Source: Flavipsychrobacter sp. (GTDB taxonomy: Bacteria; Bacteroidota; Bacteroidia; Chitinophagales; Chitinophagaceae). From it: a stretch of DNA of 33,277 nucleotides. Under the pieces are notes generated by a model that worked only from the letters and a program-made list of their open reading frames with translations, did not search any database and was not told the DNA's origin. Location: the NCBI GenBank assembly GCA_024508935.1, contig JANINW010000062.1:34231-67507 (forward strand), given 5' to 3'. Positions 16,884 through 24,595 of this stretch are shown here, piece after piece (position 1 is the stretch's first letter; each line of letters begins with the position of its first letter). A program made the translations under genes and the position numbers.

Positions 16884-17270
16884 TTATTTTAAATAAGTTT
16901 CCAACATATTCAGCAGCCTGTTTACATCTATGGGCTTGGATATATAGTCATCCGCTCCGGCTTCCAGGCATTTCTCCCGGTCGCCCATCATAGCTTGTGC
17001 CGTAACAGCTACCACAGGTATATTATGTTTCTTTTTTATCAGCGGTATGGCTTCATAACCATCCATTTCCGGCATCATCATATCTATCAGCACAATTCCT
17101 ATATCGTCAGATTCATTTAAAAATGATATACCCTGCTGCGCACTGCTTGCCGCCACACACTTATATCCTTTCGAAACCAATGTGGCATTCAAAGCAAAAA
17201 TATTGCGCGGGTCATCGTCAATTATCAACACTTTTATGTTCATCATACGATAATTATCAGGCCCTTTCAT
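16884..17270 (-). CDS. Single-domain response regulator (REC only)
   Basis: 128 residues forming one receiver domain: acidic pocket IIDDDPRN (16-23), phospho-acceptor D63 in IDMMMPEMDGYE, T90 in VAVTAQAM and K112 in ISKPID. It closely matches the last receiver domain of the hybrid kinase encoded just upstream, including the stretch GDREKC-EAGA-DYI-KP. It probably receives phosphate from that kinase or its neighbour. From the first ATG the gene overlaps the kinase gene by 14 bases; starts at residue 9 or 10 (MMNIKVLI) would avoid the overlap and fit the family better. Confidence 0.92.
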   Translation of the reverse strand: MKGPDNYRMMNIKVLIIDDDPRNIFALNATLVSKGYKCVAASSAQQGISFLNESDDIGIVLIDMMMPEMDGYEAIPLIKKKHNIPVVAVTAQAMMGDREKCLEAGADDYISKPIDVNRLLNMLETYLK

Positions 17271-20200
17271 ACAGCCATACTCTTAGTAATGACAATAACT
17301 GGTCTATATCTACCGGCTTGGTTATATAATCTGATGCGCCTGCTTCTATGCATTTTTCCCTATCGCCGGTCATTGCTTTCGCCGTTACTGCTATTACAGG
17401 CAGTTTCTTCCAGCTGGCATTTTGCCTTATGGCCCTTGCGGTTTCATAGCCATCCATCTGTGGCATCATCATATCCAGCAGCACCAGGTCTATTTGCTGC
17501 TGTTCTTTAAGCTTCTCGATGGCTTCTTTACCGTCTGTTGCGGTAATGATATTCATTTGCATATTCTCCAGGGCCTTTGTAAGGGAGAAGATATTTCTTA
17601 CATCGTCATCTACTATCAAAACCGTTTTATCTTTCAGTATATCATTCAGCGCGCCTAATTTTTTATGCCCGCTTTTCCCTTGTTTCAAATTACCTTCTTC
17701 TACAAGATGCAGGAACAGCGATACCTCATCCAGCACACGCTGGTAGGAATGTGCTGTTTTAACCACAATAGAATCAGCATACTTCCTGATGCGCTGCTCC
17801 TCGGCCAGCGAAAGGCTTTTGCCGGTAAACACAATGATCGGCAATGTTTCCAGCCCTTCATGCTTTTTTATTTCTTCAAGGGTATTGTATGCGTTACTAT
17901 CGGGTATACCCATATCCAGTATTATACAATCAGCATCTTTTTTGAGCGCATCTACACTTTCAGATATATCATGCTTTATATCTGAATTGATATTGAAGGT
18001 ACCCAGGAAATATGCCAGCGCTTTTGCATGTTTTGAATTCTCCTCAACTATCAGCACTTTTTTCGATTTCCGGCTCAACACATACTCCAGTTTGCCAAAC
18101 ACTTCGTCCATTTGTTCGAATGCAACGGGCTTATCAATAAAATCGACAGCACCTTTCAGTATGCTTTCTTTTTTAACTGAATGAGAAGACATGATATGCA
18201 CCGGGATATGCCTTGTTCCGGGATTTTGCTTTAGTTCTTCCATTACCTGCCAGCCACTCTTCACCGGCAATTGTATATCTAGTAGTATACCTGCAGGTTT
18301 GTACTGTTTCGCCAGTTCCACACCTTCATCGCCCCTCACAGCCACTATACCTTTATACCCCCGCTGATGGGTAAACTCCATCAGCGACCTGGCAAAATTA
18401 ATATCGTCCTCAACTATCAATATAGATTTATCATTAGCCGTTATCGCATCCCGGTCGTCAGGTATGCTGTCCGGAATATAATCGCTTATGTATTGCTTAT
18501 AACGATCCTCCGGCATCGGCATTATGGGGGTATCGTTCATGTCTTCCTGTGCATCCTCTCCAATACTATCTATCATTGCAGCTTTACTTACAGGTATAGA
18601 AATAGTAAACGTACTGCCCTTACCTACTTCGCTTTCTATTGTTATATCTCCGCCCAGCAATTTCGATAGCTCTTTACTGATAGACAACCCAAGGCCGGTA
18701 CCTCCGTATTTTCTACGGGTAGAGCCATCTGCCTGCTGAAATGCCTCGAATATAAGATGCTGTTTTTCTACCGGTATACCTATCCCTGTATCTGTAACAG
18801 ACATATCTATAAAACCTTCCCGCTGTGTACTTTTAGAAACAGACAAGGTTATACCCCCGGTTCGGGTAAATTTCATAGCGTTGGATAAAAGGTTTTTCAG
18901 TACCTGTTCTACCCTTAGCTTATCTGTTTCAATTTGCTGCGGTATACCTTCATTAATAACTATGTTAAATGCAATGGCTTTCTCCTTAGCCATTGGCTCA
19001 AACAACACGCGCATATCTTCCGTTATCTCTCGTACGGCTACTCTTTCATATTCCAGTTGCATCTTGCCGGCTTCAATTTTCGACAGGTCAAGTATCTCAT
19101 CTATTAATGCGAGCAGGCCGTTTCCGGAACTCTGTATCACTTTTGCATATTCTACCTGGTCTGCGCTAAGATTGGATTGGCCGTTTTCCGCCAGCAACCT
19201 GCTGAGCAACAAAATAGAGTTTAATGGAGTACGCAGCTCGTGCGACATATTGGCCATGAACTCAGATTTATATTTAGTGCTTAATGCCAGTTCTTCAGCC
19301 TTGCGCTGCACTTCTATATTCTTCTCTACTATCTGGTGGTTCTTTTCTTCCAGCATGCGCGAGCGCTCTTCCAGTTCCTGGTTGGCTTGCTGCAATTCTT
19401 CCTGCTGCACCCTTAGCTCTTCTTCCGAAGCCTGCAGTTTTTCTGTCTGTATCTCCAGTTCCGCATTTATATTCTCCAGTTCGCTATGCTGAGACTGCAA
19501 CTCTTCGGACTGTGCTTGTGTTTCTTCCAGCAACTCCTGCATTTTCTCATAATTTACAGCAGCATTAATGCCGATGGAAATTGTTTCCATATTGTTTCGA
19601 AGAAATTCAAGATCACTATCCGTTGGCTTATGCAGCATGCCAAGCTCCATCACACCTACAATATGCTCATCAAACAAAAGCGGCACTATAACTACAGAAA
19701 CAGGATCGGTATTCCCAATAGAGGAATGAATGGCCAGGTATTCTTTGGGTAGGTTATCCGTCACCAACAATTGTTTGTTTTGTAACACCTGCCCTACCAG
19801 CCCGTTACCTGCATATATTTCAGCAGGTGCATTATTGGCCGCATAGCTGCCATACAGCTTCAGGTGCTGGTTTTTATCAGCAACGTATAATGTACCAACA
19901 GGTGCTTTTAAATACTCTGCAAGACTGTTGATCACTTTTTGCGATACGTTCTTTATAAAACGCTCGCCACGTATAGCACTTCCAACAGCTACTGCGCCGG
20001 TTTGAAGCCAGTTTCGCCGTTCAAGCTCATTAAAATTCGTGGCCAGCGATTCCACCATATTGTTCAAGGCAACAGATATACGCCCCAATTCATCCTTAGC
20101 ATCATCCAGGCTGCGTGCTTCCAGGTCCCCATCAGCTATCCTGCGGGTCACTTCTTCCATAGCTGCAATACGGGTAGTTGTATCTATATATTTTTCTTCA

Positions 20201-20883
20201 TCCTCTTTTTGCTTTTTCATCCTTGCATCCAGGTCGCTCTTAATACGGAAATAAGCCAGGAGGGAAATAAGTACGGAAATAATTGCCGCTACTACCACCA
20301 TTACAGGTGTATAGCTGGTATATTTTTCCTGCTCGGCAGTTCTTAATGCCAACAATTTTTTCTCTTCGGCACTCATATTCGCTACCAATACCCGTAAATC
20401 ATGCATAATAAGCCTGCCCTTGGTCATTTCCTCGTGGCTGCTCAGAAACAACTGTGTCCGGTCAGCCAGTGAGCTATTGCCACTCTCCTGCAGTACGTGC
20501 TGCATCTGCGCAAAACGCTGGTCTACTATTACCTTGGCCTTCCTTACATTTTCCTGCTGCACAGGGTTGTCTGCAGTAAGTCGTTTCAGGTGCTCCAGCA
20601 GTCTTAATGTCCGCTCATATCCACCCGTATAAGGCTCCAGGAAGGCTTTATCTCCTGTAATGATATAGCCGCGCTGCCCTGTCTCAGCATCCTTTACAGA
20701 CGACATCATTCTTTCAGCGGAAATGATCACTTCATTGGTATGATTAACCAGCTCAGAAGAATCAATCAGCTTTTTATTGGTATAGAACGATGCATAAGAA
20801 CTGGCCAGTAGTATAAGTATTGACAATGCAAATACAAGCTGCAACTGCCGGGTTATGGTAGAATTATTGTGTGTTTGACTCAT
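17257..20883 (-). CDS. CHASE3-HAMP-GAF hybrid histidine kinase with three receiver domains
   Basis: 1208 residues. A membrane helix (about 13-33) is followed by a CHASE3-type extracellular domain (about 38-180, with DAETGQRGYIITGD at 65-78) and a second helix (191-212). Next come HAMP (about 215-285), GAF (about 305-445), a long Glu/Gln-rich coiled coil (446-540), HisKA with H548 in MSHELRTPLNS, and HATPase (N-box near 664-668, DTGIG 698-702, GGTGLGLSI 727-735). Three receivers follow: REC1 (D869, K918), REC2 (D990) and REC3 (D1137, K1189). REC2 has EEN in place of the usual acidic cluster and VKTAHS where a Lys-Pro is normal. The gene is six bases from the upstream kinase gene and overlaps the next regulator. 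Confidence 0.95.
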   Translation of the reverse strand: MSQTHNNSTITRQLQLVFALSILILLASSYASFYTNKKLIDSSELVNHTNEVIISAERMMSSVKDAETGQRGYIITGDKAFLEPYTGGYERTLRLLEHLKRLTADNPVQQENVRKAKVIVDQRFAQMQHVLQESGNSSLADRTQLFLSSHEEMTKGRLIMHDLRVLVANMSAEEKKLLALRTAEQEKYTSYTPVMVVVAAIISVLISLLAYFRIKSDLDARMKKQKEDEEKYIDTTTRIAAMEEVTRRIADGDLEARSLDDAKDELGRISVALNNMVESLATNFNELERRNWLQTGAVAVGSAIRGERFIKNVSQKVINSLAEYLKAPVGTLYVADKNQHLKLYGSYAANNAPAEIYAGNGLVGQVLQNKQLLVTDNLPKEYLAIHSSIGNTDPVSVVIVPLLFDEHIVGVMELGMLHKPTDSDLEFLRNNMETISIGINAAVNYEKMQELLEETQAQSEELQSQHSELENINAELEIQTEKLQASEEELRVQQEELQQANQELEERSRMLEEKNHQIVEKNIEVQRKAEELALSTKYKSEFMANMSHELRTPLNSILLLSRLLAENGQSNLSADQVEYAKVIQSSGNGLLALIDEILDLSKIEAGKMQLEYERVAVREITEDMRVLFEPMAKEKAIAFNIVINEGIPQQIETDKLRVEQVLKNLLSNAMKFTRTGGITLSVSKSTQREGFIDMSVTDTGIGIPVEKQHLIFEAFQQADGSTRRKYGGTGLGLSISKELSKLLGGDITIESEVGKGSTFTISIPVSKAAMIDSIGEDAQEDMNDTPIMPMPEDRYKQYISDYIPDSIPDDRDAITANDKSILIVEDDINFARSLMEFTHQRGYKGIVAVRGDEGVELAKQYKPAGILLDIQLPVKSGWQVMEELKQNPGTRHIPVHIMSSHSVKKESILKGAVDFIDKPVAFEQMDEVFGKLEYVLSRKSKKVLIVEENSKHAKALAYFLGTFNINSDIKHDISESVDALKKDADCIILDMGIPDSNAYNTLEEIKKHEGLETLPIIVFTGKSLSLAEEQRIRKYADSIVVKTAHSYQRVLDEVSLFLHLVEEGNLKQGKSGHKKLGALNDILKDKTVLIVDDDVRNIFSLTKALENMQMNIITATDGKEAIEKLKEQQQIDLVLLDMMMPQMDGYETARAIRQNASWKKLPVIAVTAKAMTGDREKCIEAGASDYITKPVDIDQLLSLLRVWLYERA

Positions 20884-20889
20884 TTGATC

Positions 20890-22479
20890 TTATATGTCTG
20901 ATAATTGTGTGTTTGAAAGAACCGGTATTTCCTGCAGTACCTGGTGTACCGGCAATGTGATAGTAAATGTGGCCCCTTTACCTTCCATACTGCGCGCGGA
21001 AATAGTGCCATTATGCTTTTCTATGATCTTCTTTACAATAGCCAGGCCTATACCCGTACCTTCATAGGTTTCCCTTGAATTGAGGCGCTGAAAAATGGTG
21101 AATATCTTATCTACAAATTCTTCGCTGAAACCAATCCCGTTATCCGTGATAGTGATAACACATGTGGCACCTTGGTTTGTTGTTACTACCTCTCCGAAAA
21201 TGTCAATAACAGGCTGCTCACCTGCCCTGCTGAATTTAAGTGAATTGCTGATGAGATTTTGAAACACCTGCCTTATCTGCCCCGGCACCGCATCGATAAC
21301 AGGCATTTCAGATACGTTTATAATGGCATTCTTTTCCTTAATAGAAAGTTCAAGGTCACTAATGATCTCTTTAATTAACTGGCCAATATGTGTTTTCTGA
21401 AAAAGTGTGGAAATAGATAGGCGTGAATAATCGAGCAGGTCGTTGATCAATTTGCTCATCCGTTGAGATGATTCAACGATTCGCTTCATATTGTCTTTTA
21501 CCTGTAGCTCATCTGCCGGCAACTTATCATTGATGATGGAACTGAATATCTGTATTTTTCGCAGGGGCTCTTTAAGATCGTGAGATGCAACTGAAGCGAA
21601 CTGCTGTAATTCGTGATTACTATTCTCCAACTCTTTGTTTTTTGTGACCAATTCCTCCGTTCGTTCTTTTACTTTATGTTCCAGCACCTCTGTTGCAGCC
21701 TTCTGCTCATGGATATCTGTAAATGTGCCCACCCATTTTATTATCGTATTATCCTGCCGCACAGGTATGATCTTCAGCAGATGATACCTGAAAGAGGCTG
21801 TGAGCAGGTTTTGTATGCGTACTTCCGCGGCAAATACATAGCCTTTGCTTATCGCCTCATTCATACCTGCCAGTATATGCTGGTCTTCAGGATGAAATAC
21901 AGGCATCTTCATACTGCTATCGGAATAAACAAACCAATGTTCATTTACAAATTCTATTTCCCGGTTGGGCCTGAGTGTAAAAGCTATTTGCGGAATAGCT
22001 TCCAGTATCGATCTTAGTTCGTAAAATTTTTCAGCTAATTCATCTTCTGCCTTGCGGCGTGTAGCTACTTCTTCCAGCAGTTCAAGCCGGATATTATTGA
22101 GCTCCCTGTTTTGCTCATATAAACGATGTAGTGTCTTTACCTTCAGTATAAATATATCCGGGTCTACAGGCTTGGTCACATAATCTACCCCCCCGGAAGT
22201 GTAGCCTTTGGCTATAAATTTTTTATCTGTATTGACGGCCGAAAGAAATATGACAGGAATATCTTTGGCCTTGCTGTAGCCGGACAAAGCCTCTGCTACT
22301 TCAAAACCATCCATACCGGGCATTTGTACGTCCAGTATAATAAGGGAATAGGCGTTCTTTAATATTTTCTTTAATGCTTCTTCACCTGATTCTGCCGAAT
22401 CAACATCAAAGCCGTTGAGTTCGAGGGTTCGCCGTAGGGAAAATATATTTTCTGCCTTGTCATCGACAATAAGCACCAT
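20890..22479 (-). CDS. REC-PAS histidine kinase
   Basis: 529 residues from the ATG at 22479. An ATG at 22554 would add 25 residues with no family counterpart; the shorter start places MVLIVDDKAEN exactly at the beginning of the receiver. Domains in order: REC (phospho-acceptor D50 in LIILDVQMPGMDG, Lys in VTKPVDPD), a coiled-coil linker, PAS (about 155-255), a second coiled coil, HisKA with H300 in ASHDLKEPLRKI, and HATPase to the end (ITDNGIGFS, GTGIGLAIVKKI). No membrane segment is seen, so it is cytosolic. The N-terminal receiver suggests it is itself controlled by phosphorylation. It is the first gene of the minus-strand signalling operon; no clean consensus promoter is visible upstream. 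Confidence 0.93.
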   Translation of the reverse strand: MVLIVDDKAENIFSLRRTLELNGFDVDSAESGEEALKKILKNAYSLIILDVQMPGMDGFEVAEALSGYSKAKDIPVIFLSAVNTDKKFIAKGYTSGGVDYVTKPVDPDIFILKVKTLHRLYEQNRELNNIRLELLEEVATRRKAEDELAEKFYELRSILEAIPQIAFTLRPNREIEFVNEHWFVYSDSSMKMPVFHPEDQHILAGMNEAISKGYVFAAEVRIQNLLTASFRYHLLKIIPVRQDNTIIKWVGTFTDIHEQKAATEVLEHKVKERTEELVTKNKELENSNHELQQFASVASHDLKEPLRKIQIFSSIINDKLPADELQVKDNMKRIVESSQRMSKLINDLLDYSRLSISTLFQKTHIGQLIKEIISDLELSIKEKNAIINVSEMPVIDAVPGQIRQVFQNLISNSLKFSRAGEQPVIDIFGEVVTTNQGATCVITITDNGIGFSEEFVDKIFTIFQRLNSRETYEGTGIGLAIVKKIIEKHNGTISARSMEGKGATFTITLPVHQVLQEIPVLSNTQLSDI

Positions 22480-22619
22480 TTGAATACATACTATTAGATT
22501 TCTGAATACATCAGCAAAATCCCGATATCCGGATTTGCCAATCAGACCAAACAAGAAAAAATCGTGCCACCATCCGAATAATTTAGACTGGGTGTCGTCA
22601 ATATACTTTCTATCGTTAC

Positions 22620-23102
22620 CTAAGCCGTATCTAATAGCCTAACAAGGTCTTTCAGTATGCTTTCCACAAAATCCAGCTGCACTTTTAAAGCGTCAGTTTT
22701 ATTGCTTGTTATTTTTTTATTATGCATTTTCTCCCCATTCCAAATGGCATAATGAGCAAATACCTTATTACCCGATTCGGGCACTGCAGTTGCATACCCT
22801 GTGATGCCTATACCCCAATGTGCAGTAAAAGAAGTACCGGCGCCTTTTGCCATTACCTCTGCCACCTCATCCGAAACACAATTACATTCCGTTGCATGTA
22901 TAGGGTCTAGGGGCAAATGGCGGCATTTCTGACCGATATTATAAACCGTCATACCGCCCTGGAAGAAATAGATTGCCTCGTTTGCCGAGGCGAATGCAGC
23001 CTGTAATAACCCTGCTGTTACACTCTCAAATACTGCCAGTGTTTGTTTGCGTTCCAGCAGTTTCGTTTTTATATGGTTCAATAGATCTTTATCAAACATC
23101 AT
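22620..23102 (-). CDS. CinA C-terminal family protein (nicotinamide-nucleotide amidase type)
   Basis: 160 residues equal to the CinA C-terminal/PncC domain. It has FESVTAGLLQAAF (25-37), matching the ESCTGGLL element that carries the catalytic Ser (S27 here), FFQGGMTVYNIGQK with a candidate catalytic Lys K59, and GIGITGYA, the GITGxA motif. Active members deamidate nicotinamide mononucleotide in pyridine-nucleotide salvage. Several consensus glycines are altered (SVTAG instead of SCTGG), so activity is not certain. Its start lies ten bases after the stop of the cupin-like gene, so these two form an operon. The first two codons are both ATG. Confidence 0.85.
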   Translation of the reverse strand: MMFDKDLLNHIKTKLLERKQTLAVFESVTAGLLQAAFASANEAIYFFQGGMTVYNIGQKCRHLPLDPIHATECNCVSDEVAEVMAKGAGTSFTAHWGIGITGYATAVPESGNKVFAHYAIWNGEKMHNKKITSNKTDALKVQLDFVESILKDLVRLLDTA

Positions 23103-23112
23103 CGCTTGTTGA

Positions 23113-23508
23113 TCACCTGTTTATTATTGTAAGCAGCAATATAGTATCATTAACAGCCACCGCCGTATTGAAATTTTCGTGTTGTACGAATAGGTGTCCT
23201 TGCAGCAGGCTTTGCCCTTCTGCTCCTGCATTCACTTTTAGTTCTCCTGCTATACATTGCACAGTTACTATATCCGTATCCTCAGCATGATTAAAATTAA
23301 TTGCTGCATCAACATGCAATGCCACAAGGGTTATTGTCACCTTATCAGATTTAAATAAGGTTATAGCATTACGATCGTTCTTTTGCCAGGCTTCTTCTTC
23401 CATTATCTGCACACAATACCTGTTGAGGTCGGTCATAACATGTGCTGCATCTATAACCCTTTCGCCGAAGGGCCGGTTATTAGTGGCGTCATTAGCTCTT
23501 GTTTCCAT
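23113..23508 (-). CDS. Small cupin-like protein
   Basis: 131 residues from the ATG at 23508; an earlier ATG at 23553 would add 15 residues of unlikely sequence. The C-terminal part has alternating beta-strand patterning as in a cupin barrel: KVTITLVALHVDAAINFNHA, then DIVTVQCIAGELKV, then GHLFVQHENFNTAVAV. Two His residues could bind metal, but a full cupin HxH motif is not present. The closest idea is a cupin-fold protein of unknown function. The gene is co-directional with, and ten bases from, the CinA-like gene. Confidence 0.65.
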   Translation of the reverse strand: METRANDATNNRPFGERVIDAAHVMTDLNRYCVQIMEEEAWQKNDRNAITLFKSDKVTITLVALHVDAAINFNHAEDTDIVTVQCIAGELKVNAGAEGQSLLQGHLFVQHENFNTAVAVNDTILLLTIINR

Positions 23509-23622
23509 AGCATCTTTACCAGGAACACCATAAATATCATACCTGTGGCACAAAGGGAAATTAGAAAATGATGATAGCCCAAGGCATAATTTTTTTATTT
23601 AAGTCGACAAAAGAATTTTCCT

Positions 23623-24222
23623 ATGGCTACTGCAAAAAAAGCAACTAAGAAAAGTGCTCGACCAAAGTCTTCATCCAATTCAAAGTCGTCTAATACGGCT
23701 TCAACAGCACAAAGCAAAGATTCAATGCTGGAAGAATTTTTCGCTGACGAACTGAAGGATATATACTGGGCAGAAAAACACCTTGTAAAAACTTTACCCA
23801 AAATGAAAAAAGCCGCTACTTCTCCTGAATTGCAGCAGGCTTTTGAAGACCACCTGCAGGTTACTATGGAACACGTAAGCCGCCTGGAAGAAGTTTTTGA
23901 ACTAATGGGTAAGAAACCCCAGGCAAAAAAATGCGATGCCATGGCAGGTATCACAGAAGAAGGTGCCGGTATTATAGAAGAAACTGAAAAAGGAACTGCA
24001 ACACGCGATGTAGGCCTCATATTGTCTGCGCAGAAAGTAGAACATTATGAAATAGCCACCTATGGCGGGCTGGCCCAATTGGCAAGAACCTTAGGCCATG
24101 ATGATGTAGCTGAAATACTGGAAACAACATTAGCCGATGAAAAGGAAGCAGACGAACTGCTCACAGGCATAGCTGAGAACAACGTTAACTACGAGGCCAG
24201 CCAGGAAGAGGAAGAAGAATAA
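23623..24222 (+). CDS. YciF-type (DUF892) ferritin-like protein with basic tail
   Basis: 199 residues. The core (about 33-185) is the four-helix DUF892/YciF bundle: MLEEFFADELKDIYWAEKHL, HLQVTMEHVSRLEEVF, KVEHYEIATYGGLAQLA and LADEKEADELL. Candidate di-metal ligands are E43, E51, E83/H84, E140/H141/E143 and E173. The family is linked to stress responses in enterobacteria (YciF), though its reaction is not settled. The first 23 residues (MATAKKATKKSARPKSS) are Lys/Ala/Ser-rich like a histone H1 tail, which suggests binding to DNA or another polyanion. The end is a run of Glu. The gene is divergent from the cupin/CinA pair and ends at a strong terminator. Confidence 0.9.
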   Translation: MATAKKATKKSARPKSSSNSKSSNTASTAQSKDSMLEEFFADELKDIYWAEKHLVKTLPKMKKAATSPELQQAFEDHLQVTMEHVSRLEEVFELMGKKPQAKKCDAMAGITEEGAGIIEETEKGTATRDVGLILSAQKVEHYEIATYGGLAQLARTLGHDDVAEILETTLADEKEADELLTGIAENNVNYEASQEEEEE

Positions 24223-24241
24223 TTTATATGGCCAACCAGAT

Positions 24242-24274
24242 AAAAGTATAGCCGGGATAGCCGGCTATACTTTT
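24242..24274. terminator. Bidirectional intrinsic terminator
   Basis: A perfect 14-base-pair stem (24242-24255 with 24261-24274), loop GATAG, core TATAGCCGG, A-run on the left arm and T-run on the right. It lies 20 bases after the ferritin-like gene. The stop codon of the convergent small gene (24265-24267) is inside the right arm, so the hairpin serves both genes. Confidence 0.88.
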
Positions 24275-24513
24275 TCATTCAACCGCACTCTGCCACTACT
24301 TATAAGGCTACGGGCACGGGTACTTTCAGTCGTTTTTATATTAATGGTTATCAGATCTTCTGTTTCCAGGTCTATCAATACAGGAATAAGTTCAGGGACT
24401 TCAATATTAAGAGCCAACGCCAGGCTATCAATACCAATATCAGGATTAGACTTATAACTGAGGGCTTGCATTTCTTTCAATTTATTAAGGACAGCATCGG
24501 CAGCAACTTTCAT
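24265..24513 (-). CDS. Small protein with possible winged-helix fold
   Basis: 82 residues. The order is helix (VLNKLKEMQAL), a helix-turn-helix-like part (IDSLALALNIEVPELIPVLI) and a short wing (LETEDLITINIKTT), which is what a small winged helix-turn-helix domain looks like. The C terminus (TRARSLISSGRVRLNEKV) is basic. It might be a small DNA-binding regulator. I do not recognise a named family. It stands alone, 82 bases in front of the dehydrogenase gene on the same strand and convergent to the ferritin-like gene. Confidence 0.65.
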   Translation of the reverse strand: MKVAADAVLNKLKEMQALSYKSNPDIGIDSLALALNIEVPELIPVLIDLETEDLITINIKTTESTRARSLISSGRVRLNEKV

Positions 24514-24595
24514 AAGGCTTATTTATAGCTATGGTACATAACACCAGCAAGCCCATTTTGTTGATACCGAAAAACCCTGATTATATTGAAAGACG

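Noticed and set aside
19263-19548. MCP-type methylation sites in the coiled coil of the hybrid kinase
   Set aside because: The stretch is rich in Glu and Gln, but only two adjacent small-residue pairs occur and neither is followed by the Glu/Gln pair at the right spacing, so no classical consensus is met.
19284-19568. Plus-strand ORFs across the coiled-coil region of the hybrid kinase
   Set aside because: They are opposite-strand shadows created by repetitive Glu/Gln codons.
22480-22554. Longer N terminus for the REC-PAS kinase
   Set aside because: The 25 extra residues have no domain character and the ATG at 22479 is exactly at the receiver domain start.
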